This document shows, piece by piece, positions 10,601 through 17,302 of a stretch of DNA of 17,302 nt. Position numbers and translations under genes: made by a program. This stretch comes from Blastocladiella britannica. Its lineage: Eukaryota; Blastocladiomycota; Blastocladiomycetes; Blastocladiales; Blastocladiaceae. Below the pieces are notes generated by a model. It worked only from the letters and a program-made list of their open reading frames with translations, was not told the origin of the DNA and ran no database searches. Positions within the stretch are counted from its first letter, which is position 1. Each line of letters starts with the position of its first letter. The DNA is taken from NCBI GenBank assembly GCA_025349905.2, contig MU624917.1, positions 1-17,302 on the forward strand, in the 5' to 3' direction.

Positions 10601-11578
10601 CGCATTGCACCCGCTCCTGTTCCGGCGGCACTACCCGGACGCCATGGTGCGGTCCACGATGGTGAAAGCGTTACAGACCGAGGAGATTTACTGGGATGTC
10701 CCCCCGGAGCGGCTCGAAGAGGAACTGCTGACGTACTCGGACTTTGACTTGCACGGACTGTGCCACCGGGTGTCGAGGCTGCACAAGCACTTGTTGACCG
10801 AGGAGCACTGGATGGCGTCGGCTAAAGTCGCCAAGCTGGTCGAGGTATTGGCGGCGTGCAAGGAGCGCGGCGATCGGTGCCTCGTGTTTTCGCAGTTTAC
10901 CATGGTGGTACGTTGTTGTTGTCTTTTTTTTTTTTTGTGTGTTGTGCTGACTTGTACATGTACATTTGCCTAGTTGGATATCCTCGAGGCGGTCATGGAA
11001 ACCGTTGGACATGTACGATCTTCTTTTATATTTCATTGAATTAATGATACTTATGCGAAAAAATTCAAAAGAAATACGTGCGACTCGACGGCGCAACCCA
11101 AGTGGCCGAGCGCCAAGGCCTGATTGACGAGTTCCACGAGGACGAAGAGATTTTCATCTTCTTGCTCAGCACTCGTGCCGGTGGACTCGGGCTCAACTTG
11201 GCCGCAGCCAACGTGGTGATCCTGCACGACCTCGATTTCAACCCATTCAACGACAGCCAGGCCGAGGACCGCGCGTGGCGGCTCGGGCAAACGAAACCCG
11301 TGGAAGTGATCAAGCTGGTGTGCCGCGACACAATCGAGGACCTGATTTACCAGCGGCAGCAGGCGAAACTGGACCTCGACCAGCGGTTGTCGGCGACCGA
11401 CCCAGCTGCCGTGTCGTGTGAGCGCGAGGTGGTCAAGTTGTTGGCGTCGCAGCTTGGAGCGCAGTTGGACGATGCTGATATTGACACGGACGATGCGAAT
11501 AATGGCGTCGGCGGCGGGCCAGGTGTAGGTGGGAGTGCGGTGACGTCGAGTGAGTTGGGGATGGTGGACGAGGAGTGA
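7616..11578 (+). CDS. FUN30: Fun30/SMARCAD1-type SNF2 chromatin remodeller (6 exons, 1213 aa)
   Basis: This is an ATP-dependent nucleosome remodeller of the Fun30/SMARCAD1/ETL1 subfamily, which acts in heterochromatin maintenance and DNA-end resection. Exons: 7616-8170, 8236-9638, 9711-10156, 10216-10907, 10974-11012, 11072-11578; introns 65, 72, 59, 66 and 59 nt. From the N-terminus: a Ser/Thr/Pro-rich tail; a SUMO-interacting-like VVVDLTL (216-222); SPVK at S260; a CUE domain (about 328-370, EFPGLPVSGLQRML); and an FNSASEMELMEHTQASEDQA helical segment typical of the subfamily. The ATPase follows, with Walker A GILADDMGLGKT (K662), DEGH (769-772; DEGH rather than DEAH is usual here), LLTGTPLQNN, VFSQFTMVLDIL, LSTRAGGLGLNLAAA and motif VI EDRAWRLGQ (1110-1118). 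Trp1114 replaces the usual His. The third intron uses donor GTGCGC. The start ATG lies 66 nt after the RNF10 stop; no upstream in-frame ATG is available. Confidence 0.95.
10974..11012 (+). other. FUN30: 39-nt exon within FUN30
   Basis: Exon 5 of the Fun30 gene encodes only 13 residues, LDILEAVMETVGH, between a 66-nt intron ending in TTGCCTAG and a 59-nt intron starting GTACGA and ending AAAAG. Both junctions are phase 0. Its inclusion is supported by the conserved family sequence FSQFTM-LDILE and the following YVRLDG; without it helicase domain 2 would lose a core helix. Confidence 0.9.
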
Positions 11579-11640
11579 ATGAAGTGAAGTGTGAGTGAGA
11601 TGTGAGTGGCTTTCATCGAAATCACAAAAAGCATATCCGC

Positions 11641-12851
11641 ATGTACCGCGTACCGGGATCAACCACGCGCCGGCCGGCGACGGGGACCATGGGCACCACC
11701 GCGGTGATGGCCGACGAGAATGCCGACTGCGCATCGCCGTCGATCTCGGCCGCCAACCGCGCCGCCGCCGTCAAGGCCCAGGCCATTCTCGGACAGCAGC
11801 AGCCGGCATCGCCGTCGCCCAGTACGTCATATTCTTTTCTTTCAGTTGATGATCTTTTCTCACTATCGAAGCATGCAGTGCACCGCTCCGTTTTTCGTCG
11901 GCCACCCGGTCCCACCGCCAACCCGGCGCCCTCGCCCGCAGCTGCCATCCGGTTTCCACCCGCGGCAGCGGCAACGCCATCGCGGCCCACGCTGCTTCGG
12001 CCGACTGGATCGGTGCGCCCAACGCCCGTCACGTTCACGCCGGCAACTGCCACCCGCCATGGATTCCCAACCACATCGGCCAATACGGCCACGAAGCCGA
12101 CACCAAGCCGAGTGGGCGGCGGGGGCATTGGCGGCCTTGATGTGCGTCGCCGGCAGTTTGGACAGGCACCACCACCACCACCGGTCCTGCAGGCAGCAAC
12201 CCCGCAGGCCAAATCAATCGATACTGCGGCCACCGGAACCGGATACCGCGGCGTGCAGGTGCCATTGGACCCTGGAGCCGAAATTGATACCTGTCCAACC
12301 GCCGATCCGGGATACATTGACTGTTCGTTGTCATTTTTCCCTTCATTTCAGGAAGTCATTCACTTTTTTTTTGGGGGACAGTCCACGCGATCCCGCCCAC
12401 ATTCTTTGATCCGCCCGAGTTTCCAGCGCCGCCCGTGTACTCGTATGTCCCGTTCTCGCCCATGTCGCGCGACCCGGACGCGGTATCGTCGTCTTCGTCT
12501 TCCTCTTCTTATTCATCAGCGGATGAGGGCGAGAAGGAGCACAAGGACCACGGCAGGCCGGTATTGGCCCACCCACTGGCATTCACGTCTCTGCCGCGAG
12601 CACTTCGTCGCGCGGCCCGGTCGCAGCGGCGGCAGCAGCAACAGCAATCACCTCGGCGGCGGCAAAGTGGATCCACGGTCTCAACAAGCGTGCTGGCCAC
12701 TCCACCGGCCGCTATCGCACATGACTTTGATTTCGATCGTACCGCGTCCAGTCTCGACGAGGATCATGACCTGAGTGGGGTCCATCTTGGGTTGCGTGAT
12801 TCCGGCGTGGACGTGGTGGGCGGCGGGTTGCTCATGTTTTTCGAGGACTGA
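11641..12851 (+). CDS. Unrecognised Pro/Ser-rich protein, possibly securin-like (3 exons, 364 aa)
   Basis: I do not recognise a defined domain. Modelled exons are 11641-11821, 11879-12322 and 12382-12851, with introns of 57 and 59 nt; the phases join. The first intron has no in-frame stop, so retention is possible, but its low GC and polypyrimidine tract favour splicing. The product is Ala/Pro-rich in the middle (about 70-200), then carries YIDFHAIPPTFFDPPEFPAP (206-225), a Ser run, a basic QQQQQSPRRR stretch and an acidic end (DFDFDRTASSLDEDHDL to FFED). The YIDF-x3-PP element, an N-terminal DEN, an RPTL (96-99, D-box-like RxxL) and general disorder recall fungal securins, which have IEY-x-PP and KEN/D-boxes, but this is only a hypothesis. 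Alternative starts are the ATGs at 11689 and 11707. It begins 62 nt after the FUN30 stop and is convergent with the methyltransferase gene. Confidence 0.7.
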
Positions 12852-12923
12852 TTGGTTGATCGATCGCACATAACATGTCCATACAATACAATAACTATAT
12901 TATCTATGAGAAGATGGGAGGTG

Positions 12924-14228
12924 TCACTTCTTGGACGCCTTGGATGAAGCCGATTTCGTATGAGACGACCGCGAGTAAAAGAACAGATCGTAGTCGTCCG
13001 AGAACACGCGCTCCGTGACTTTCCACTGCCGCTCAAACTTGGCCCGCGCCGCCGCCTCCTCGGGCGCGCTTCCCCATCCACACGCCTTCCACTGGTCCGC
13101 CAAAGAGGGAACCGTGATCAGCGTATGGCACGACGCTGTGGGAGCGCACCACGCGTCCGCGAGCTTGGTCCACAGCGCCCGCTGCGGCAAGCCGTCGTTG
13201 CCCAAAAAGTACTCGAACGGGTTGTTCAGGACCGTCACTTGCGACGAGCGCACTTGGTCCAGGTGGTCGCCGACGTCGCCCGCAGTCACAGTGATGGCGT
13301 CAGTCATCAGCGACGGGTCCATGGCGTCCAGGCACGTGTGCGCGAGCTGGCACCAGGACGCGGACAAGTCGATGCCGCGGATCGTTTGGGACGCGGTGTA
13401 GGTCGCGGCCTGTTATCCATTTGTGTCATTTAGAGGCTCTAACGACAGAATAAGAAAAAGAACGAACCGCAAACAAGACTGCACCGGTCCGGCAGCCAAT
13501 GTCCAGGAACGAGTCCTTGGACCCGGAGAAATGGTGCAAGAAAATGTACTCGAGCGCGGTGCGAGTCATGGAATGGGTGATAAAGTCTACAATCATACTT
13601 TAGTCAAGGTACTTGGTCAGAGGCAGAAAAAGATATACAAACCCGTCAATTCAATGTCGTCGCTGCCGCACTGGGTGCAGTAGTGGCGAACCTGCTTTTC
13701 CTGGACCAGCATTTCGTCAATGTCGTCCTCGTCGTGGTACAGGAACCCATCGACGTGAATGGGAGGCCGACGCGTTTGTTTCGGCGACGACGACGACGCG
13801 TCAGTAGCAGTGTCAGCGGCAGTGATATCGGTTGTTTCCATGTCCGCAAACTTTTCGTCGTCCAGGAGCGCGCCGGGAGACGCCAGACGGTCTTTGACGG
13901 TCGCGGCATACAGCGCGAAATTGGCGCGGGCATCGGACCATTGGTCGAGCTGGACCAGAGTCGGGATTGGAGGTTCGACGAGATGTAGGTGGTCCAGGTG
14001 CTCATGGTGCTCATGGTGGTCATGGTGGTCATGGTCATCGTGGTCATTGTGGCTATCGTCATGGTTTGGGTCGCGCAGCGGGACCGGGTGCAAATAGTCT
14101 GAGAGGTCGGTGCAAAATTCAAGCAATTCGTCCACGTCGGCGCGTGCAACAGATGAGAAAAGGGCCAGCAGGCGGGCCTTGGCGAGCGCGACCGGAACCG
14201 TTGCCGCTTGTTTCGACTTGGGGGGCAT
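12924..14228 (-). CDS. Predicted SAM-dependent methyltransferase with His-rich N-terminal tract (3 exons, 396 aa)
   Basis: Exons by minus-strand reading are 14228-13643, 13586-13468 and 13409-12924, with introns of 56 and 58 nt. The C-terminal half has a class I methyltransferase fold signature: motif I FLDIGCRTGAVLFA (222-235) interrupted by intron 2 directly after it, an acidic end of beta2 (GIDLSASW), and NNPFEYFL where motif IV would sit. Before it lies FLYHDEDDIDEMLVQEKQ with a CTQC pair (C184, C187), possibly half of a metal site, and DFITHSM. Residues 56-82 hold 13 His among Asp/Glu. I recall similar uncharacterised eukaryotic methyltransferases with the CxxC-GS and NNxFEYFL elements but cannot name a substrate. 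Donor GTTCGT in intron 2 matches donors in two neighbouring genes, which supports the model. The stop codon is 72 nt from that of the facing gene; the start is 67 nt from that of OTU1. Confidence 0.82.
13983..14063 (-). repeat. Imperfect tandem repeat encoding a His/Asp/Glu tract
   Basis: On the plus strand the segment repeats CATGGTGGT / CATGGTGCT units (9 nt) with degeneration toward its 3' side. On the coding (minus) strand it gives HDDSH...HDHHDHHEHHEHLDHLH, 13 His in 27 residues. It lies in a segment of the methyltransferase gene that has no recognisable fold. The pattern suggests slippage-driven growth of a metal-binding-like tract. Confidence 0.8.
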
Positions 14229-14295
14229 TCTTCAATGATTATTGAACGAGCGAAAGGCCTCTTCACAGCTTCACATTTCACTTTCTCAAGCAAAA
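14229..14295. promoter_or_regulatory. 67-bp bidirectional promoter/leader with a perfect inverted repeat
   Basis: Only 67 bp separate the start codons of the methyltransferase gene (minus) and OTU1 (plus). At 14231-14246 lies a perfect inverted repeat, TTCAAT-GATT-ATTGAA, beginning 2 nt upstream of the methyltransferase ATG; each arm contains CAAT/ATTG. The rest is pyrimidine-rich on the plus strand (CTTCACATTTCACTTTCTC). With so little room, transcription of the two genes is probably coupled, or the true start sites lie inside the neighbouring gene. Function of the repeat is inferred only from position. Confidence 0.5.
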
Positions 14296-15636
14296 ATGGT
14301 CCGTCCCACCTCTTGATCTGATCCACCGTGCAAAGATAAGTCTAATGCTGATGTCGAATGGTCTCAGAAATTCCGCCTCCGCTCGCCCCGTGGCCAGTCA
14401 GTCCTCACCGACCCGTCGCTGGTCTCGACCGCCTCCTCCGTGTTTGACCTGCGCATTGCCATTGTGCACCACCTGGCCACCACCGAGCTGCAGGACCCAC
14501 ACGCCCTGGCCGCCGCGCTATCGATCCGCGCCGGCTTCCCGCCGAAACTGGTCCCAGCCGACCACGACGCGAGTCTCTTGTCAGCAGCCGGGATCGTCGA
14601 TGGCGACCAGCTGATTGTCGAGCTGGGCACTGCCGCGTCCGTCCTGAACCCGGCGCCACCGGGAAAAACACCTGCCCCAGCACCTGCGGCGGCCGTACAA
14701 CCGGCAGCACAACAAGAAAAGAAGTTCGAGCCCACGCACGACGCGGTCATGGGCGAGTTTGTCAATGTCCCCGAACACGGCGGGTACTTGATGCTGCGGC
14801 AGGCGCCCGACGACAACAGCTGTTTGTTCCACGCCATCAGTTACGTGCTGGCCCGCGGATCCATGTCCCCGACCGAGCTGCGGGCGCTCGCGGTGCGCGC
14901 CATTCGCGCCGATCCCGACCAGTACTCGGACGCGGTGCTGGGTAGGCCACGCGAAGAGTACTGCGAGTGGCTGTCTATGCCCAAGGCGTGGGGTATGTCC
15001 ATTTTACGTTACTAATGCCAGAGTGACTGGGTACACGGCAGCGCTGACATAATCCATTGGATAGGCGGCGCGATCGAACTGTCGATCTTTGCCCAGCACT
15101 TTCAGACCGAGATTTGCTCGGTGGACGTACGCACCATGCGGATCGACCGGTTTGGCGAGGGCCAGTACTTGACGCGGGCCTTTGTTCTCTACAAGTGCAC
15201 TTTTCCCCCATTTTCAAGAGAAATGGTCAATGACTAACTGACCGACTGGCTACAGCTCGATCCACTACGACGCCCTCGGGATCGCCCCGTCGCTGGAAGC
15301 CCCGCGTGAATTTGATGCCACCGTGTTTTCCGTCGACGATACAAAGTTGCTCGATCACGCCGTCAAGCTGGCGACCGCACTTCACAAGGTATTTCACTCA
15401 TTTTGTGCAATGATCTCGGTTAACTATTTCTCTTTATAGGCACACCGGTTTACGGATACCACCAACTTTACGCTGAGCTGCGGGGACTGCGGAGCCCCAC
15501 TCCGAGGCGAAGCGGCCGCGCGCGAGCATGCGCGGGTGACTGGGGTACGCAATTTTCAGTAATGTTTCTTACACCGACCTCTCATCCATTTTGTCATAAC
15601 ACACAGCACTCCAACTTTTCTGAATACAAAGCATGA
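14296..15636 (+). CDS. OTU1: OTU1/YOD1 ubiquitin thioesterase (6 exons, 341 aa)
   Basis: OTU1 (human YOD1) is a Cdc48/p97-associated deubiquitinase acting in ERAD. Coding exons are 14296-14298 (ATG only), 14368-14992, 15065-15194, 15256-15388, 15440-15544 and 15607-15636; introns 69, 72, 61, 51 and 62 nt, with all phases matching. The N-terminus KFRLRSPRGQSVL to DQLIVEL is the UBX-like domain that binds Cdc48. A Pro/Ala linker leads to the OTU domain with PDDNSCLFHAISYVL (D150, catalytic C153), EYCEWL, WGGAIELSIFAQHF, RIDRFGE and SIHYDAL (catalytic H256). A C2H2 zinc finger ends the protein: CGDC, then EHA and GHSNF; intron 5 separates the two histidines. Length and order match YOD1 (348 aa). 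The start is the least certain point: the ATG at 14296 is followed at once by a GT donor, and exon 2 opens exactly at the second residue expected for the family. Confidence 0.93.
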
Positions 15637-15648
15637 TTGTTTCCCCTA

Positions 15649-15654
15649 AATAAA
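15649..15654 (+). terminator. OTU1: Poly(A) signal AATAAA of OTU1
   Basis: A canonical AATAAA begins 13 nt past the OTU1 TGA, inside the 27-bp gap before the convergent ATG15 stop codon. Cleavage 10-30 nt downstream would place the OTU1 3' end within the ATG15 coding region, antisense to it. Confidence 0.6.
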
Positions 15655-15663
15655 ATCGACTAT

Positions 15664-17186
15664 TTACACAAAGCTCCAGCCCATGCAATCCTGGCACTCG
15701 TCCCGGATCTCGCACTTGGGCACGTCAGGCCACGGAGAAATCACGAAATCAATCACCTCGTGGATCCGGTGGTGGCGAATATCCACGCCCCACCGCAACG
15801 TTGGCGGCTTGGTCGGCGGCACGTCCGGCGGCGGCTGAGGTTCCGTTGCCGCATTGATTGATGCCAGTTCGCCTGAAGCAGCAACAACCACCGGCTCGCG
15901 CACCTGGTACTCGCACACGCGCCCCAAATGACACTTGGTTTCAATCGCGTACCCGGCAAAGTAACACGACGATCGGGGACCACGGCAATTGCCAATAAAA
16001 ATCGGGTCGGCGTTGTGTCCGAAATGGTAGATGGGAGCATCACGAGCGGCCACCACGTCGAGACCCAGCCGCGTCGCAAACGGTCGCTCTCCCGGTGCCT
16101 CAAACGTCACGGCGGGCTTGTGGTACGTGGCAGCGAGCAATGCCGCGAGGCCGCCGCCTAGAGAGTGGCCCGTGAACCAGATCTGGGCTTGTGGGTATAG
16201 CAGCGAGATGGCATTGTATAGGTCCTAAGTTTTTTTTTCGGCAGGTCGTCAATTGGTAAATGGATGACGAGAAAGGTGGTAACCGTGTACCTTTCCAGCA
16301 TCGTAATACGAGTTTTCGTATGAGGTGGCATTGCGCAAGCACATCGAGTCGCAGGTGGCCGCGCCTTTGTAGCAGTCGCAGACGCCGCGCCAGGTGCGAT
16401 CGACGTGCGCGCAACAGCACGAGAACATGCGATTGTCCTTGCGATTCACATATCCGGTCAGTTGCATACCCATTGACAAAAACGACAGGTGCGCACATTG
16501 AGCTTGTCCTTGGGCGCCGTATCCCCACCGATCCCGAGAAACACGGCAGTGGTGCCCTTGATGGCGATCACCGCCAGATCGTTGGCGTCGCTAAGGTAAA
16601 CATATCCGCGCAGTCCGTCGTCGTTCCATCCAAACGAGTCGTTCTATATTTTTTCACATTTCATGTCATTACAATGGTTTCCAGAATCATGGAAGTGGTC
16701 CTTTCTTACCGAATGAAAGTGGTCCAAGGGCTCCCAGTCAGAGTTGACGGGTAACGTGTATGCGTTGGCGGTCATCTTGGCCAGCGCCAGCACCGTGTCT
16801 TTGTCAGTCGCATTCGGAGCTACCGCCATCGGATCATCATCCAAGGTCCCAAAAAACGTCTCGGCGTCACCGCCAGCTAGTTGCTGAAGTTTCCTTGGTG
16901 CCGAAGGTGCTGGTGCCGATCGGACCCGGAATATGGTATCTTCGGCCGAAGAAGCGGTGGCAGCTTGTGGGCGCTGTATCCACACGGGGCGGCGGGGAGA
17001 AGCCAAGGGCGAGCGAGTAAGCGCTGCCGTTGCTGCGACTGCTGATGAATCGAACGGGCGGTGCAGAACCGCATCCAGGCGCAGGTCGCGCGTGCCCAGT
17101 GACGAAGGCGAGGACGTGGCTGAGTTGCTCGGGACCAGGAGGACGACCAAGAGGCTCACCAGCAGTAAGGGCGGGGGCAATGGCAT
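15664..17186 (-). CDS. ATG15: ATG15 (Cvt17) autophagic lipase (4 exons, 443 aa)
   Basis: Atg15 is the vacuolar phospholipase/lipase that breaks down autophagic and MVB vesicles after delivery through the MVB route. Exons by minus-strand reading are 17186-16710, 16643-16497, 16437-16291 and 16224-15664, with introns of 66, 59 and 66 nt, all phase 0. Residues 6-18 (PLLLVSLLVVLLV) are the N-terminal signal anchor. Family landmarks are VLALAKMTANAY, FGWNDDGLRGYV, IAIKGTTA, DNRMFSCCCAHVD with CDCYKGAATCDSMC, and GHSLGGGLAALLAATY. The serine nucleophile is S278, with D330 (NADPIFIG) and H409 (VDIRHHRI) as the likely triad. The cysteine-rich lid/disulphide region and C-terminal DECQDCMGWSF are conserved; N-glycosylation sequons NAT occur twice. 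It is slightly shorter than yeast Atg15 (520 aa). The first ATG in frame is used; an out-of-frame ATG lies upstream at 17241. The gene converges on OTU1. Confidence 0.95.
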
Positions 17187-17302
17187 TTGTGTTAATGTGT
17201 CTTGAAGATACACGGCTGAGTGGGCTTTCGAAAGTTTCCATCTCACCAGCGATCTCGTCCGCTATGCGGGCGCTACACCAATTGTGCGACTGGTGCAGCA
17301 GA
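17187..17302 (-). promoter_or_regulatory. ATG15 5' leader/promoter-proximal sequence (truncated by window end)
   Basis: This stretch lies upstream of the ATG15 start. On the minus strand it contains an out-of-frame ATG at 17241-17239 that opens a frame running past the ATG15 start. No promoter element or second gene can be supported in the 116 bp available. Confidence 0.4.

Noticed and set aside
10924..10936. Poly-T run as a possible terminator
   Set aside because: It lies in the polypyrimidine part of Fun30 intron 4; coding sequence with conserved helicase motifs continues after it.
11822..11878. Reading the first intron of the 11641 gene as coding (19 residues, no stop)
   Set aside because: The segment has low GC, a GTACGT donor, a T-rich tract and an AG with matching phase, so splicing is more likely; retention is possible but not supported.
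11720..12409. A 229-codon plus-strand frame with HHHHH and Arg/Pro-rich content overlapping the 11641 gene
   Set aside because: It is a frame-shifted shadow of a Pro/Ala-rich coding region; its composition (Arg/His/Pro) is typical of the +1 frame of GC-rich codons.
17184..17246. GTG at 17246 as the start of ATG15
   Set aside because: Nuclear genes start at ATG. The in-frame ATG at 17186 places the signal anchor at the extreme N-terminus as expected for Atg15.
1..17302. Similar short strings at both window ends (ATTGTGCG and GCAGCAGA/ACAGCAGA)
   Set aside because: The matches are about 8 nt, interrupted and expected by chance; no terminal repeat can be supported.

Overview
The window looks like nuclear DNA of an early-diverging, zoosporic-type fungus (Blastocladiomycota or a chytrid would fit). 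It is GC-rich in coding sequence. Short, AT/T-rich introns (mostly 51-72 nt) interrupt every gene, and genes lie 27-370 nt apart. The proteins are fungal in character: a Bcy1-like PKA regulatory subunit, an Atg15 lipase, Fun30 and Otu1. A UFL1 homologue is also present, from the UFM1 pathway that Dikarya have lost. The taxonomic placement is inference; no rRNA or mitochondrial marker is present.

Layout: (1) UFL1, minus strand, 5 exons, 2200-130. (2) A 370-bp divergent promoter region. (3) PKA regulatory subunit, plus, 3 exons, 2571-4073. (4) An RNF10/Mag2-type RING E3, plus, 2 exons, 4430-7549. (5) A Fun30/SMARCAD1 SNF2 remodeller, plus, 6 exons, 7616-11578. (6) An unrecognised disordered protein, possibly securin-like, plus, 3 exons, 11641-12851. 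(7) A predicted SAM methyltransferase with a His-rich tract, minus, 3 exons, 14228-12924. (8) OTU1/YOD1 deubiquitinase, plus, 6 exons, 14296-15636. (9) ATG15 lipase, minus, 4 exons, 17186-15664. In every model the exon phases join and the spliced length is a multiple of three: 603, 411, 1020, 1213, 364, 396, 341 and 443 aa.

Functionally the window is a run of housekeeping regulators with a ubiquitin/UFM1/proteostasis bias. UFL1 (UFMylation of ER-bound ribosomes in known systems), RNF10/Mag2 (ubiquitination of 40S proteins), OTU1 (Cdc48-linked deubiquitinase) and ATG15 (vacuolar lysis of autophagic bodies) all touch ribosome or ER quality control and turnover. Fun30 carries a ubiquitin-binding CUE domain. 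In eukaryotes such adjacency may be chance.

I see no mobile element, CRISPR array, tRNA or rRNA. The most notable points are the UFL1 gene in a fungal context, an OTU1 first coding exon consisting of the ATG alone, a frame-preserving intron inside the second cAMP-binding cassette of the PKA subunit, a UIM-like motif in the RNF10 homologue, and the unrecognised gene at 11641-12851.
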